A DNA stretch of 64,000 nucleotides from Tetrastigma voinierianum (Eukaryota > Streptophyta > Magnoliopsida > Vitales > Vitaceae): assembly GCA_016808115.1 (NCBI GenBank), contig JAEQBH010002966.1, forward strand, positions 248,001 through 312,000, given 5' to 3'. Within the stretch, counting starts at the first letter, position 1; every line of letters starts with the position of its first letter. Made by a program: the position numbers and the translations under genes. Below the pieces are notes generated by a model that was not told where the DNA came from, did no database searches, and saw nothing but the letters and a program-made list of their open reading frames with translations. Below, in pieces: positions 48,256 to 58,625 of this stretch.

Positions 48256-48447
48256 TGTAAAACTCGGGTAAATTTGAACTTTTCCAAAAAAAAAAGGGCA
48301 AACACAGTAAACTTGCTGCTACAATTCAGGTTGAAAACCTGGAATTTTTATAGATTTCGAATGACGAAATGGACCTCACCGTTGAATTCATCTTACGAAA
48401 TCTAGTTACCTAGGTGAATTTTGTTGAATTTCGAGACAGTCGAAACC
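48256..48447 (+). repeat. Remnant of 5' LTR of D
   Basis: Aligns to the first ~190 bases of the 3' LTR (51106-51296). By eye I count about 27 differences, roughly 14 percent. Homology stops abruptly after GAGACAGTCGAAA. Confidence 0.85.
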
Positions 48448-49469
48448 CTTTGCCAAAGATTGATGATTTGTTTAATCAACTGAGGGGGTGCGGGTCTACT
48501 CCAAGATAGATGTGCACCGGTTATCATCAGTTAAGGGTTAAAGAGGCAGATATCACTAAGATGACATTTAAAACGCGATATGGGCATTTCGAGTTCACAG
48601 TAATGCCATTCGGGTTGACGAATGCTCCAACGGCATTCTTGGATCTCTTGCATAGGGTCTTTCATCCCTATCTACATCAGTTTGCTATGGTCTTTGTGGA
48701 CGACATTTTGATCTACTCCAAGTCAGAGGAGGAGCATGAGGATCATTTAAGGATTGTTCTTCATGCTTTAAGAAACCATCGGTTATATGCCAAGTTCAGC
48801 AAATGTGAATTTTGGCTTACTGAGATAAGATTCTTAGGTCATGTGGTATCGGCTTCGGGTGTCTCAATGGACTTGAGAAAGTCGGTGCGTATGAAGTTAG
48901 GAGAGACCTAAGTCAAGCCGAGATACGCTTCGGGATTGGCAAGGTATTACAGGAGGTTCATTGAGGACTTCTCCCAATTAGCTATGCCTATGAAGAAATT
49001 GACCATGAAGGAGGTTAAGTTTTAGTGGAATGACTTATGTGAAAGGGCATTCCAAGAATTGAAGATGAGGCTTACTTCAACTCCTATTCTGATAGTCCTA
49101 GAAATGGGACAAAGGTACACAGTGTAATGTGATGCCTCTAAGGACGGACTTGGATGTATTTTAATGCAATCCGAGAAGGTTGTGGCCTATGGTTCTCAAC
49201 GGTTGAAGAACCATGAGCGGAGTTACCCCACGCATGACCTGGAGTTGGCGGCCATTGTCTTTGCTTTTAAGATTTTGCGCCACTACCTGTATGGTGAGCA
49301 ATTCGAGGTGTTTTCGGACCACAAAAGTCTGAAATACATCTTTACCCAGTGGGAACTCAATATGAGGCAATGCAGGTGGATGGAATATTTGGAGGATTAT
49401 GAGTTTACTTTACATTACCATCCCAGTAAGGAAAATGTGGTGGCTAATGCGCTTAGCTGGAAGTCATAG
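48448..49469 (+). pseudogene. Reverse transcriptase and RNase H of D
   Basis: After the deletion join come KIDDLFNQLRG, GYHQLRVKEADITKMTFKTR, FGLTNAPTAFLDL, the active site FVDDILIYSKSEEEHEDHL (FVDD at 48693-48704, intact) and AKFSKCEFW with FLGHVVSASGVSMD. There is a frame break near 48910, then RYYRRFIEDFSQLA. RNase H follows with CDASKDGLGCILMQSEKVVA, THDLELAAIVFAFKILRHYL and FSDHKSLKYIF (49128-49340), ending with HYHPSKENVVANALS. Several stops are present, but the catalytic residues of both domains are readable, making this the best-preserved pol in the window. Confidence 0.9.
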
Positions 49470-51000
49470 GGCGTATTAGCTAGTATAGCTTCCCGAGAAT
49501 GGCGGATGCTCGAGGTTGTGGCAAAGGCGAATCGCACTAAAAAAGACTGTACCTGCCGTATTTGGGAGCGATAGGCTACGCCTTCCCTACTAAGCAGAGT
49601 GATTGAGTCCTAGGGACAGGATACAAAGATACAGCCCATCACACTCTGATAGGAATGCACGTGACGGCACGGGCCATGCACACCGATGGTAGTCTTCAGT
49701 ATATGAGTAGGATTGTGGTTCCCCGGTTCGCAGATTTGAGAGAGGAGATCCTCAGGGAGTTCCATTGCTCTCATTTTGTTGTACATCCAGGTGGCATAAA
49801 GATATACCATGATCTTCGTCGCCAGTATTATTGGAGTGGAATAAAGCAGTAACTTGGAGATTTTGTTTGTTGGTATCTCACGTGTTAGTAGGTAAAAGTT
49901 GAACACTAGAGGCCAACAGAGTTACTCCAGCCATTGGAGGTAGCAGAGTGGAAGTAGGAGCACTTCACGATGGATTTTGTGACTCACTTGCCACGGACAT
50001 CGCGAGGGCATATCGCAGGATCGTGGACCGGCCATACACGCAAGACACTTCTAGTCGCATCTGATGACCTTTACTCCGAGAAATTCTCAGAGATTATACA
50101 TATGAGAGACTATCTAGTTGCATGGAGTGCCAGTCTCTATAGTATCAGATTGAGATCCTAAGTTTACGGCTCATTTTTGGGAGAGTTTCCAAAGAGCCAT
50201 GGGGACACAATTAATTATGAGCACCGCTTTTCATCCCTAAACGGACGTTTAGTTAGAGAGGACCATCCATAAGTTAGAGGACATGCTACGGGCATGCATC
50301 TTGGATCTTAAGGGTAGTTGGGAAGAGCATTTACCCTTAGTCGAATTCACCTACAACAACAGCGATTAGTGGAGTATACGATGGCAACTGTATGAGTACC
50401 ATAGGAGGCCAGCGGCGATCCCCGGGCCCGTTGAACGAAGGTGGGAAAGAGATCCGCTATAGGTCCGGATTTGGTGAGGGACACCTGTAAGAAGGTGGAC
50501 TTGATACGGAAGCGTCTTCTCATGGCTTAGAGCCAGCAGAAGAGCTACGCCGATAGACTCATGAGAGACCTGAGCGGGCTGCAGTGGTCATGTCTTTTAA
50601 AGTGACGCCAAGAGAGAAGCTGATCGCATTCGGCAAACAGAAAGTTATCGCTGAGGTATACTAGACCCTTCGATGTACTCGAGAGGGTGGGTATAATTAT
50701 GCACGCTTGGCGCATCGCTAAGTTTATCGTGTTCATGCAAGATTTATGTCTCTATGTTCTATACACTCAGATCCGACTCATGTAAAGGGATCGGGGTGAG
50801 CTCATTGTTGATCCGTACGGGACCTTTCGAGAGGACCTCGCGCGTATTATGGATAGCTGGACCGTGTTTTTATAAACAAAACCGATGCTAGTAAAGGTGT
50901 CACAGGTAGCACCGAGGAGTGGAGGAAGCAACATGGGAATGCGAGGACACGATACGTGCCACTTATCCTTCCTTATTTGAGGATGAAGGTACGTTGTTTA
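49470..51000 (+). pseudogene. Integrase of D, decaying towards the C-terminus
   Basis: The zinc-binding part is visible as EFHCSHFVVHPGGIKIYHDL (His pair), followed by VCWYLTC-like cysteines after a stop. The catalytic core includes MDFVTHLPRTSRGH (first Asp, about 49970) and HGVPVSIVSD with DPKFTAHFWESFQRAMGTQL (about 50120-50215). Then ERTIHKLEDMLRACILDLKG (about 50260-50310) and HLPLVEFTYNN. Past 50400 the frame scrambles; GVEEATWECED with YPSLFEDEG (about 50910-50985) marks the chromodomain-like end. The polypurine tract follows. Confidence 0.8.
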
Positions 51001-51092
51001 GTCATTTGATAATAAAATTAAAAAAATCACTGTAGCATATGCATGTGCTTGTATGTATATGTGCATGTGAATTTTGGGACGAAATTCTTTCA

Positions 51093-51105
51093 AGAGTGGG
51101 AAGAA
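51093..51105 (+). promoter_or_regulatory. Polypurine tract of D
   Basis: AGAGTGGGAAGAA directly before the LTR start, preceded by GGGACGAAATTCTTTC. Confidence 0.8.
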
Positions 51106-53409
51106 TGTAAAACCCGGGAAAATTTGAACTATTTCAAAAAAAAAAGGGTAAACATGGTGAACTTGCCGCTATAATACAGGTTGAAAACCTTGAATTTTTC
51201 TAGATTTTGGGTGACGAAACGGACCTCACCGTTGAATTCTTCTAGTGAAGTCTAGTTACCTGAGCGAATTTCGTTGAATTTTGAGACAGTCGAAATTTCA
51301 CGTTTTTCGAGGAAACAAGTGTGTTGGGTGACGCATGGCAAGCCATGTGGGTGACACGTGGCAAGACATGTGGGTGTCACAAGGCTTGCAAAGGCAAATA
51401 CATGTAGGACACATGACAAGCCATGTGTCCACATGCATGTCAATGGAGAAGTCTAGAAAAGGGAGGGAAATCAGTTCATAGAGGAGGAGAGCAACAAAAA
51501 AGGAAAGGAAGGAAAAAAAAATGAAGAAAGGGAGGGAGAAAGAGGGGGAAAAGGAAGTCAACGTTCCGACGATCGGAACTCGTTGGACCAAGAAGTAAAG
51601 TCCGTATATTCGACGAGGATTACGCTCAAAGAGGTAGGGATTTTTTCTACTTTGGTTAATTTGCCACCATAAGCTTGGCTGGGTTTGTCTTGCTCCTAAG
51701 GTCAAGCCATTAATTTTGAAATACGGGAATGCTAATTTATTTTGATCCTACACACTGGCTGAATTTTAGGACAGATTTTCAGCCAGGAAACCAAGGTACT
51801 TAGACTCGAATCCTTCTGCGTAAATTGTATCCAAGGCTGCTGAACTTGATAAGCTTTGAATCACCCAAATCGCACCTCATGCCCCGTTATGGTCAATTTC
51901 CGATCGCCACAAATGGTCGTTTATTATCGTTGTGTCTAGATTTTGACCGATTTCTGCAAGTGCATTTCATACTGATTTTCGGAATGTTTGCAGAATCGTT
52001 AACTAACGGCCAGTGACTTGAATCGAGATTAGTTCACGGTTGTTTTGGGACTGATTGTGCCCTATTTTGGTGGTCTGTTATGGTCTACTTGTGAGGTCTG
52101 ATTGTGGATTGTTTTAAAGTGTTATTGCTTGATTTTGTGATAACCTGCTTGATTGTTCTTGCTTATATATATGTTTTAATATGTTGGAAATTAGATGAAA
52201 TGTTTGTAAATTATATGCTTTTGACATAATTATCCATGATACATGAGTTATTGTCCATATGGAATTCATTACATATGAGACATGGAATTGATATGTAGTG
52301 GCATAACGCACGTATACGCAGACCGGTGACATCGCGATTCGCAGTGTAAGCGCACGCGCCATCAAACACCATCCTCGTGGTCAGATGAGTGTGGGTCGAG
52401 TATCGCTGAACAAAGTTCAAATAAGTTCCACCGCTCCCGTGAGCATGAAATCAGGTCGTAGTAGCAAGGTGGACAGATAATTTCGAGGGTGAAAGCCCCT
52501 ATGTTCGGGTTATACATATGTGTCCAACGAAGCTCCCGCAGGCTGCAGGGAATGCGTGCAAAGCCTGCGGTGAGACCTTAAAAATTTGCCTACCCAAAAA
52601 GACACATGTTTTGTTAATAAAATGATCCTTGGAAGTGAAACATCGAATAAGTTTTGATTTCTAAAAACTTGATTTTGTTTCAAAGTGATCATTGGATGAA
52701 ATTAATCGACGATGGATGTTATCACACATTGGTTACGCATTATGTGATGGGAGTCTATGATGACTCGGATTTTTCATGCATTGAGTGAGTCTCATCTCAT
52801 TTCATGGCATGACATATAGTATTCCATTAGAATGACATCATTCTATTGGAATATTGATATGTATATGTGAATGTGTCAAAGTGAACATTGCATGTGCATT
52901 TAAGGGGGTAATAGCCTATGTAGGAGTCTTTCTACTGGGCGTGGCTCACCCTTTATGGGAAAACATTTCATAAAAAGTGTGGTATACACCGATGGATTCT
53001 GCCTCATTCAGTGGTCTAGAGGTTGAAGAAAGCCGACCTATGGCTGGTATAGTTCTTTTTGTAAAACTTTGGAAAGAACTAATTTTAGCATATGCCTGTA
53101 TATGTAATAGAGTTTGTAATTAAACTCACAGTAATTTGTTTTGAAAATAACATAAAATTTTTATTGAATGTGGCTAAACGGATCCCAGTAAATGGGATTA
53201 GCCAGTGTGGTACTGAGACACATGATATCCACAGGAAATTTTGACCCTCGCTTCACATCTTGGTGTCAGGGCATAGGTGTGTAATTACTTATGACACGAT
53301 GAATGGATCCCAATTAATGGGATTAGAAAGTGTGGGTATTGATATAATCCACGGGCATTTCCACGAGTTGACGGTTGGTCAACAGACCCTTGGATTTTGG
53401 GGTGTTACA
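51106..53409 (+). repeat. 3' LTR of D
   Basis: About 2.3 kb, from TGTAAAACCCGGGAAAATT to TTTTGGGGTGTTACA. It includes a purine-rich stretch (51483-51560) and a short TGG.ATCCCA.TTAATGGGATTAG repeat (53176-53210 and 53303-53332). No protein motif is present. Confidence 0.85.
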
Positions 53410-53414
53410 CCTCA

Positions 53415-54480
53415 TCCCTCTGTTGAAGAAGTGCTGCTAAGTTTTCTTCTCTTGCTTTGTTTTCTATAGGTTGATTCTCATCTCTCCATCTCATCCTTCT
53501 CGAGTCGCCATCTCTTCTCTTATCTCAAGTAGCGCAGTAAACAAATTTCAAAATTGCTACTCTCTTGCTCTTCTGTTCTCTTTCCTTTCGCTCTATTTTG
53601 AGTGTGTAATGTTTCTTCTAGATCGAGAAGAGCAATCGGTTGCTCTAGGTAATCTTCAACCCCCCCCATTTTCTTTAGTTTCGGCCTCTCTCAACCGTAG
53701 GGATTACCTCCCTTAGCGCTTATGTAGTCGTTTATTTCTTTTCTTGCCTCTACCTCTTCACCCCCGTGGCCGGAGTTTCCTTTGAGGACCCTGCTGGAGA
53801 GCTGCAGATGAGAGGGATCTGCACTTCACCTCTGCTTTTTACAGCTGTTACACTCCCTGATTCATGTTAGTGATCAAGAAAGAGTGGGGGATATTCCCTA
53901 AGAAGCTATTCTCAGTGTAGTCCAAGATGGACTATTCTACTATTTTCCCAACATTCAGATTCCACCCCTTGACTTGTGCATACAAGAGTATGGCACGGTC
54001 TTGTCTCACTACCGAGACATGCTTCGAAGGGGTGAGAACAAAGTTTACCAAGTAAAACCATACCTTGTTTGCCTCCGTCAAATCACCACGATGTAGGCGC
54101 TATGATAGTTTTGGTTCCTCGTCACGTCTCTAGGCTATTTGTCGCCTCTTCTAACGATTTCTTCAAACTTCTGGCCTCTCGATTAGTCAGATTCGCATTC
54201 ACCCAATTAGTCCTCAACTCGTGAACTGGGAGATGGCCCCTCTCCCAAAAGTGATCCACCTCCCGACATAGCACTCACAGCCCTTCGTCACCCGCATTGG
54301 CGTAGAATTCTTTAACTATAGCCCTTACCCCTAGCTCGCTATGTTGCTCAACTTCTCCCAACCCCATCGCTCTATTTCTTCCTTAAATGGCGACACTAGC
54401 TGCTTGAACTTTCTTTCTTCCATGAAGCCCTTCGCCGTGATGTTTCCGAACGCTTCGCTTCCTCTTAAGTAGAAGGCCAC
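53415..54480 (-). pseudogene. Transposon-associated ORF, N-terminal domain
   Basis: On the minus strand: GFMEERKFKQLVSPFKEEIE with RWGWEKLSN (about 54440-54355), FYANAGDEGL (about 54320), LTEANKVWFYLVNFVL (about 54080), SVVRQDRAILLYAQVKGWNLNVGK (about 54020-53950) and LGNIPHSFLITNM (about 53900). This order (GW, FYAN, W-F, AILLYA, P.LI) is that of the 'putative plant transposon protein' domain found in extra ORFs of plant gypsy elements; the identification is from memory and not searched. Frameshifts lie between motifs. A TATA box (54684-54693) lies about 200 bases upstream. Element D interrupts the 3' half. Confidence 0.55.
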
Positions 54481-54683
54481 GGCTGACTACTACTGATCTG
54501 GGTATGCGGACTCAGTGCGGTTCATTTATCTCTGAATCATCTTGATCAAACATTTGGCATTTCTATTGACGGCCAGGTTCGAGAGCAGATTCACATGGTT
54601 TGTCTTTTTGTGAGATTTTGAGAAGGCTAGGGTTTGAAAGCTTGAGAAATTTGATGTGACAATGAAAAATTCTCGAAGTGTCC

Positions 54684-54693
54684 CTTTTATAGG
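54684..54693 (-). promoter_or_regulatory. TATA box downstream of palindrome array N
   Basis: The minus strand reads CCTATAAAAG in ACCACCTATAAAAGGGAC. The nearest palindrome of array N begins only 20 bases upstream (54713-54722), and a recognisable ORF follows downstream. This is a well-formed plant core promoter by sequence. Confidence 0.65.
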
Positions 54694-54712
54694 TGGTTTT
54701 CCCTAACTGTGA

Positions 54713-55275
54713 TGTCTCGACATTGAAGTTGTGATGTCGCGACATCGACCTAATAGCCTAAGTGTCTCAGCACAATGTCGCAACATTGGAGTTTTGATGT
54801 CGCGACATTGATTTGATGTCGCAACTATGTCATGGTGATGTCGTGACATTGTTCAGATTTTCTAAATGGTGTCACCTGATGTCGCGACATTAAAATTTCT
54901 CTGTAGCGACATTAACCTAATGTCACGACATTGAGATTACTATGTCACGACATTGCTTAGGTTTTCAAGTTAGCTTTTCTAGATGTCGCGACATTGATCC
55001 AACAATGTCGCGACATTGCTTATGCTCTTTTTTCCTTTTAGAGTGATGTAGTGACATTGGAATTTCAATGTTGCGACACTGCCATAATGTCGCGACATTA
55101 GATTTTGATGTAGTGACATTGCCAAAAGGTTAAGCTCGATGTCTCTCTTTTACAACTGCGATGTTGTGACATTAAATTATCAATGTCGTGACATTGGAGC
55201 AATGTCACGATGATGTCATGACATTGGGGAACTTTCTGGAGAAGGTGTCGCGACATAGCTATCAACGTCGCGACA
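54713..55275. repeat. TGTCGCGACA doublet array N
   Basis: Decamers or near-decamers start at 54713, 54735, 54776, 54798, 54817, 54839, 54880, 54902, 54921, 54943, 54984, 55006, 55047, 55069, 55088, 55109, 55162, 55184 and 55203, then 55214, 55246 and 55266. Consecutive pairs are 22 bp apart (one is 21); gaps between pairs are 19 or 41 bp (one is 53). Sixteen-base perfect palindromes CAATGTCGCGACATTG occur, for example at 55003-55018. Spacer sequences differ between copies. Confidence 0.9.
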
Positions 55276-55545
55276 TTGAGGAAGAGTATTCTTCTTTCAA
55301 GTAGAGAATTTTGACTTGTTTTCCCCATTTTATTTCTGCAATTTCAGTTCAGGCTTGTGAATAAAAGTCCATTACAATCAAAAAATTCTCAAATCAAGCA
55401 TGAACAATAACACTCAGATTTTCAATTCAATCAATTCAACATACTTTCAATGTATCAAGTAAAATCTTCACACCATCACTAAGAAAGGTATAATGAAGTT
55501 TACTAAGGCAATTAACTCGTGATAAATTACACCTCTCTTAAACTT

Positions 55546-55904
55546 AGTTATGCATCATTTCCTAAAGAATAAGAGATAGAAAAAGACTCATCTTTGTAGT
55601 TAACTCTGCATAACTCAATCTGGTTGGAGATGCTTCAATAATGACCTTCATATATCCTTGCAACTTCACTATCCTGACATTCAGAAGATTGTAATTGTAA
55701 TTAAATAAATTGTAAATAAATTCTAACAAAACTACACTACTTCTAAACTAATCCAAACACTCTGAATTAAACAAAACCACACTAAAAGAATATGGAAATT
55801 GCTTAGGTTGCCTCCCAAGTAGCTACTCATTTTTATGTCTTTAGCTAGACAATGTTGTAGTGTGTTCTCATTTCAGCAATTTTTTCCCTTCTCTTCAAAT
55901 CTAA
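55546..55904. other. Untranslated spacer after pol of N
   Basis: AT-rich, no protein motif. It lies between the pol stop of N (about 55905) and its purine tract. Confidence 0.45.
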
Positions 55905-56312
55905 GACTACTCTTCATTCAAATTGCCTCCTAAATAGTGCTTCAACCTTTGGTCATTAACCTTCAACTCATTTCCTGAATTTGACTCGTTGTAACCGTCT
56001 AAAGGGGCGAACTTTAATGATCAGATAAGGACCCATCACTCCACCTCGATTCAGCCCTGCATAATCTAAGCCTTGAGTTGTATAAGAGGATTGATTCTCC
56101 TATTTTGAATTCTTTCCTCAATGTCCTTTGGTCATACCATTTCTTAGTTTTATCCTTGTAAATTTTTGCATTATCATAAGTTTCATTCATCTGCTCTTCT
56201 AATTCATTCAATAGGAGAAATATCTTTTCTTTCACAACTTGGAAATCAAAGTTCAGCTTTTTTATTGCCCACATTGCTTTATACTCAAGTTCCAAAGGTA
56301 GATGACATTGCT
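55905..56312 (-). pseudogene. Integrase C-terminus of element N (Athila/Tat)
   Basis: Minus-strand LPLELEYKAMWAIKKLNFDF, LNELEEQMNETYDNAKIYKD, KTKKWYDQRTLRKEFKIGES, then DGYNESNSGNELKVNDQRLK and a stop near 55905. This is the tail of the Athila/Tat polyprotein. A second, roughly 90 percent similar copy is at 60665-60985. It is cut at 56312, immediately before LTR E. Nothing upstream of this point belonging to N is in the window. Confidence 0.75.
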
Positions 56313-56675
56313 TACTAATGAGTCCTAAACTCATCTATTTTTAATCCATTTTTCTAGCAAATTTTTAGAAGTTTATGATTCATTTTTATGCTGAATTATG
56401 GAATATTCACCAACATTTTGTTTTGCATGTTTAAATGAAATGGAGATAATTCTAGCAAGAAAAGCATAAAATTGCGAGCGAATTCTTTACAGCGGCACGG
56501 GTTCGAGGAATGTGCGATAGAATCGATGAACTAGTAGGGTTATGTCTGACAAGGATCGAGTTGAACTCAGGCGGGGAAATGAAGGTACATGCGCAACATA
56601 ATTTTTGATGGCGATTGATTTACGTTGACAATGGATTTTATGTCATAGCAAAGCTAGAAGTGCATGAATAAGAAT

Positions 56676-57471
56676 ATCCGCGACATTCCTTACTTTGTCG
56701 CGACATTGATCAAGCGAATGGCAATGAAACTCATGTCGCAACATCTCACAACTGCGGCTGGCGACATAAGAAGGTGAAGATAAGCGAGAAAGCTCTGTCA
56801 CGACAAAAGACAACTATGTCGCGACACAAAATCCATGATGGAAGCTTTAAAGCGAGAAGATTTACGCCGCCTTGAGAGAAGTTTTATGTCGCGATGAAAA
56901 TAGCGAAGCTCAATGAGGGGCAATTCGAGACCGATGCGTTTCGCGACCGGGTTTTTATGTTGCAGCAAACATTTCAGCTTATAACAAGACCAAGGTATAT
57001 TATATGTTGCGACAGAAGAAAACTATGTCGCTACATAACATTCAGAGTCAGCAATGAAGGATAAGAAGACTTTGTCGCGACAGAGAATTTTTAAGTCTCG
57101 ACAAACCCAACATGAGGTTGAAGTTAACTCTGTTGCGACAAAGATGGCTACTATCGTGATAGAAGTTGTGAAGAATTACAAGAAACTTATGTTGCCACAC
57201 AAACTTATGGTGCGACACAATAAAGAAAACAAGGTAGAAATCTCTGTCGTGACAAAAGAAGATTATGTCACGACAATAAAAATTGCTGAGTAAGAGATTT
57301 TTGTTGCAACAGAGAAGTTTTATGTCATGATAGAAAATGGAAGAGACATGAGACAAACATTAACAAGTATGTCGCGACTAAGACTTCAATGTTGTAATAA
57401 AACAAGCCAACTAAATGATCAGATCAAAGCATCGACATGTCACCATTAAAGAAAAAAGTAAAGTCGCGACA
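56676..57471. repeat. Palindrome doublet array E, left half
   Basis: TGTCGCGACA-type decamers, often TATGTCGCGACAAA. Doublets with exactly 21 bp start-to-start: 56796/56817, 57005/57026, 57073/57094, 57131/57152, 57245/57266 and 57302/57323; near-misses 56676/56696 and 57370/57390 (20 bp). Neighbouring doublets are mostly 57-70 bp apart. The spacers are AG-rich and differ from array N. Confidence 0.9.
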
Positions 57472-57485
57472 AATAAACCTTAGGG

Positions 57486-58581
57486 TGATGAGTGCCTAAA
57501 AACACTCATCTTACACTCGTCACGTCATTATTTTTCACATTTATTTTATAATTTTATAGTTTTGTATTAGATCCCTGATTTTGTGTCCGTGGTTAAGGTG
57601 TCTATCGTAAGCGTAAAGAGCAAATTGAAGCGCTGGAACAACGAGGAGCAGGCAAGGAAGTGACTACCACGTCATGACGTCACCACGTCGCGACGTCACC
57701 GAACTGGTGACCTCATCATTTAAAGTACGAATGGCCTTAAATTAGGTATCTGAAAACGCACGAGAAGAGGCACCCGACCTTAGCAGACGACAGAGACTTG
57801 GAGGAAGTGTTCTGATTCGACTCCGCTTCATGGGCTTAGATCTTATTTTCGGATAATATGATAATGTTTTTAATACTGTGACAAATTGATCTTTCTCCGA
57901 TGATGTTCTAGATCTCTTCTAGGTTACATCAAACCCCGTCACATACAATGGATTAAAGCTTGATCTTTCATGTTATTCAGTTATTATTAACTGTCACATC
58001 TACTCTATACCTGCATTTCAATTATATGATAATGTCTGGCCAATGTTAGCATAATCGCACTGGAGATCCGAGATTCGAGAGATGAGGGTATTCAGTGATT
58101 CCGTAGAGTGAGTTTTAAATTTATCTTGCTATCAGAGATATTCCGAACCCGAAGGTGGCATTTGGGGTTGTAATATTTAAGCATTTTCGTGAATACCAGC
58201 TTGCAGATAGAGATATACTCGACTCTTAGTATTCACGTGATAGGCGGATATACTCCTCGAGAGAGGATATCTCGTAGGCAAGATCACCTCACATCGACAT
58301 ATTACAAATATATTGAATAACAATATCTTTAGACAGTAATCCATTGAACGTGATAGGGGGAGATTTAACCCTAGGCGCCAACACCATTAATTCACTAGAA
58401 TCAATAGCTTAGTTGCAGTTTCTTTACTTAAATTTTATCCTAGAATCATTTATTCAGATATTGTCCGGGGTGCGTAACCTCGTAGGTCAATTCACCTTTC
58501 CCCGTGGATCGATATCTGTACTTTAAGTACACTATATTATTTAAGCACACTTTGCGCATTACTAGGCATTCATTTTGCACA
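57486..58581 (+). repeat. Solo LTR S inside LTR E
   Basis: It starts TGATGAGTGCCTAAAAACACTC and ends near CATTCATTTTGCA, a Tat/Ogre-type LTR. Just before the end is GATCGATATCTGTACTTTAAG. No internal region is attached, so it is a solo LTR. It carries ACGTCATGACGT (57669-57680) and ACGTCGCGACGT (57685-57696). Exact target duplications were not found, so the edges may be off by several bases. Confidence 0.6.
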
Positions 58582-58625
58582 CCCGCGGCTTTCTACCATT
58601 ACTAGAAACCTGTGAGGGAGAAACC

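Larger units (their letters stand above)
48256..53409 (+). mobile_element. Chromovirus-type gypsy element D with internal deletion
   Basis: A plus-strand element flanked by an exact target duplication CCTCA (48251-48255 and 53410-53414). Both outer ends are true LTR ends (TGTAAAAC... and ...GGGGTGTTACA), but the 5' LTR is only about 190 bp long and jumps straight into reverse transcriptase. The rest of the 5' LTR, primer site, gag, protease and the first half of RT were lost after insertion. RT, RNase H and integrase follow, then a polypurine tract and a complete 3' LTR. Same family as B. Confidence 0.9.
54560..55531 (-). repeat. Probable 3' LTR of element N
   Basis: On the minus strand it starts TGTAATTTATCACGAG at 55531 after a purine-rich AAGTTTAAGAGAGG (55532-55545), includes the palindrome array and a TATA box, and fades out before the ORF at 54480. 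No second copy is in the window, so the left edge is a guess. Confidence 0.45.

Noticed and set aside
54713..55275. CRISPR-like array of short repeats and variable spacers
   Set aside because: Repeats are only 10 bp, spacers are 9-31 bp, the setting is a plant LTR, and no cas-like gene exists.
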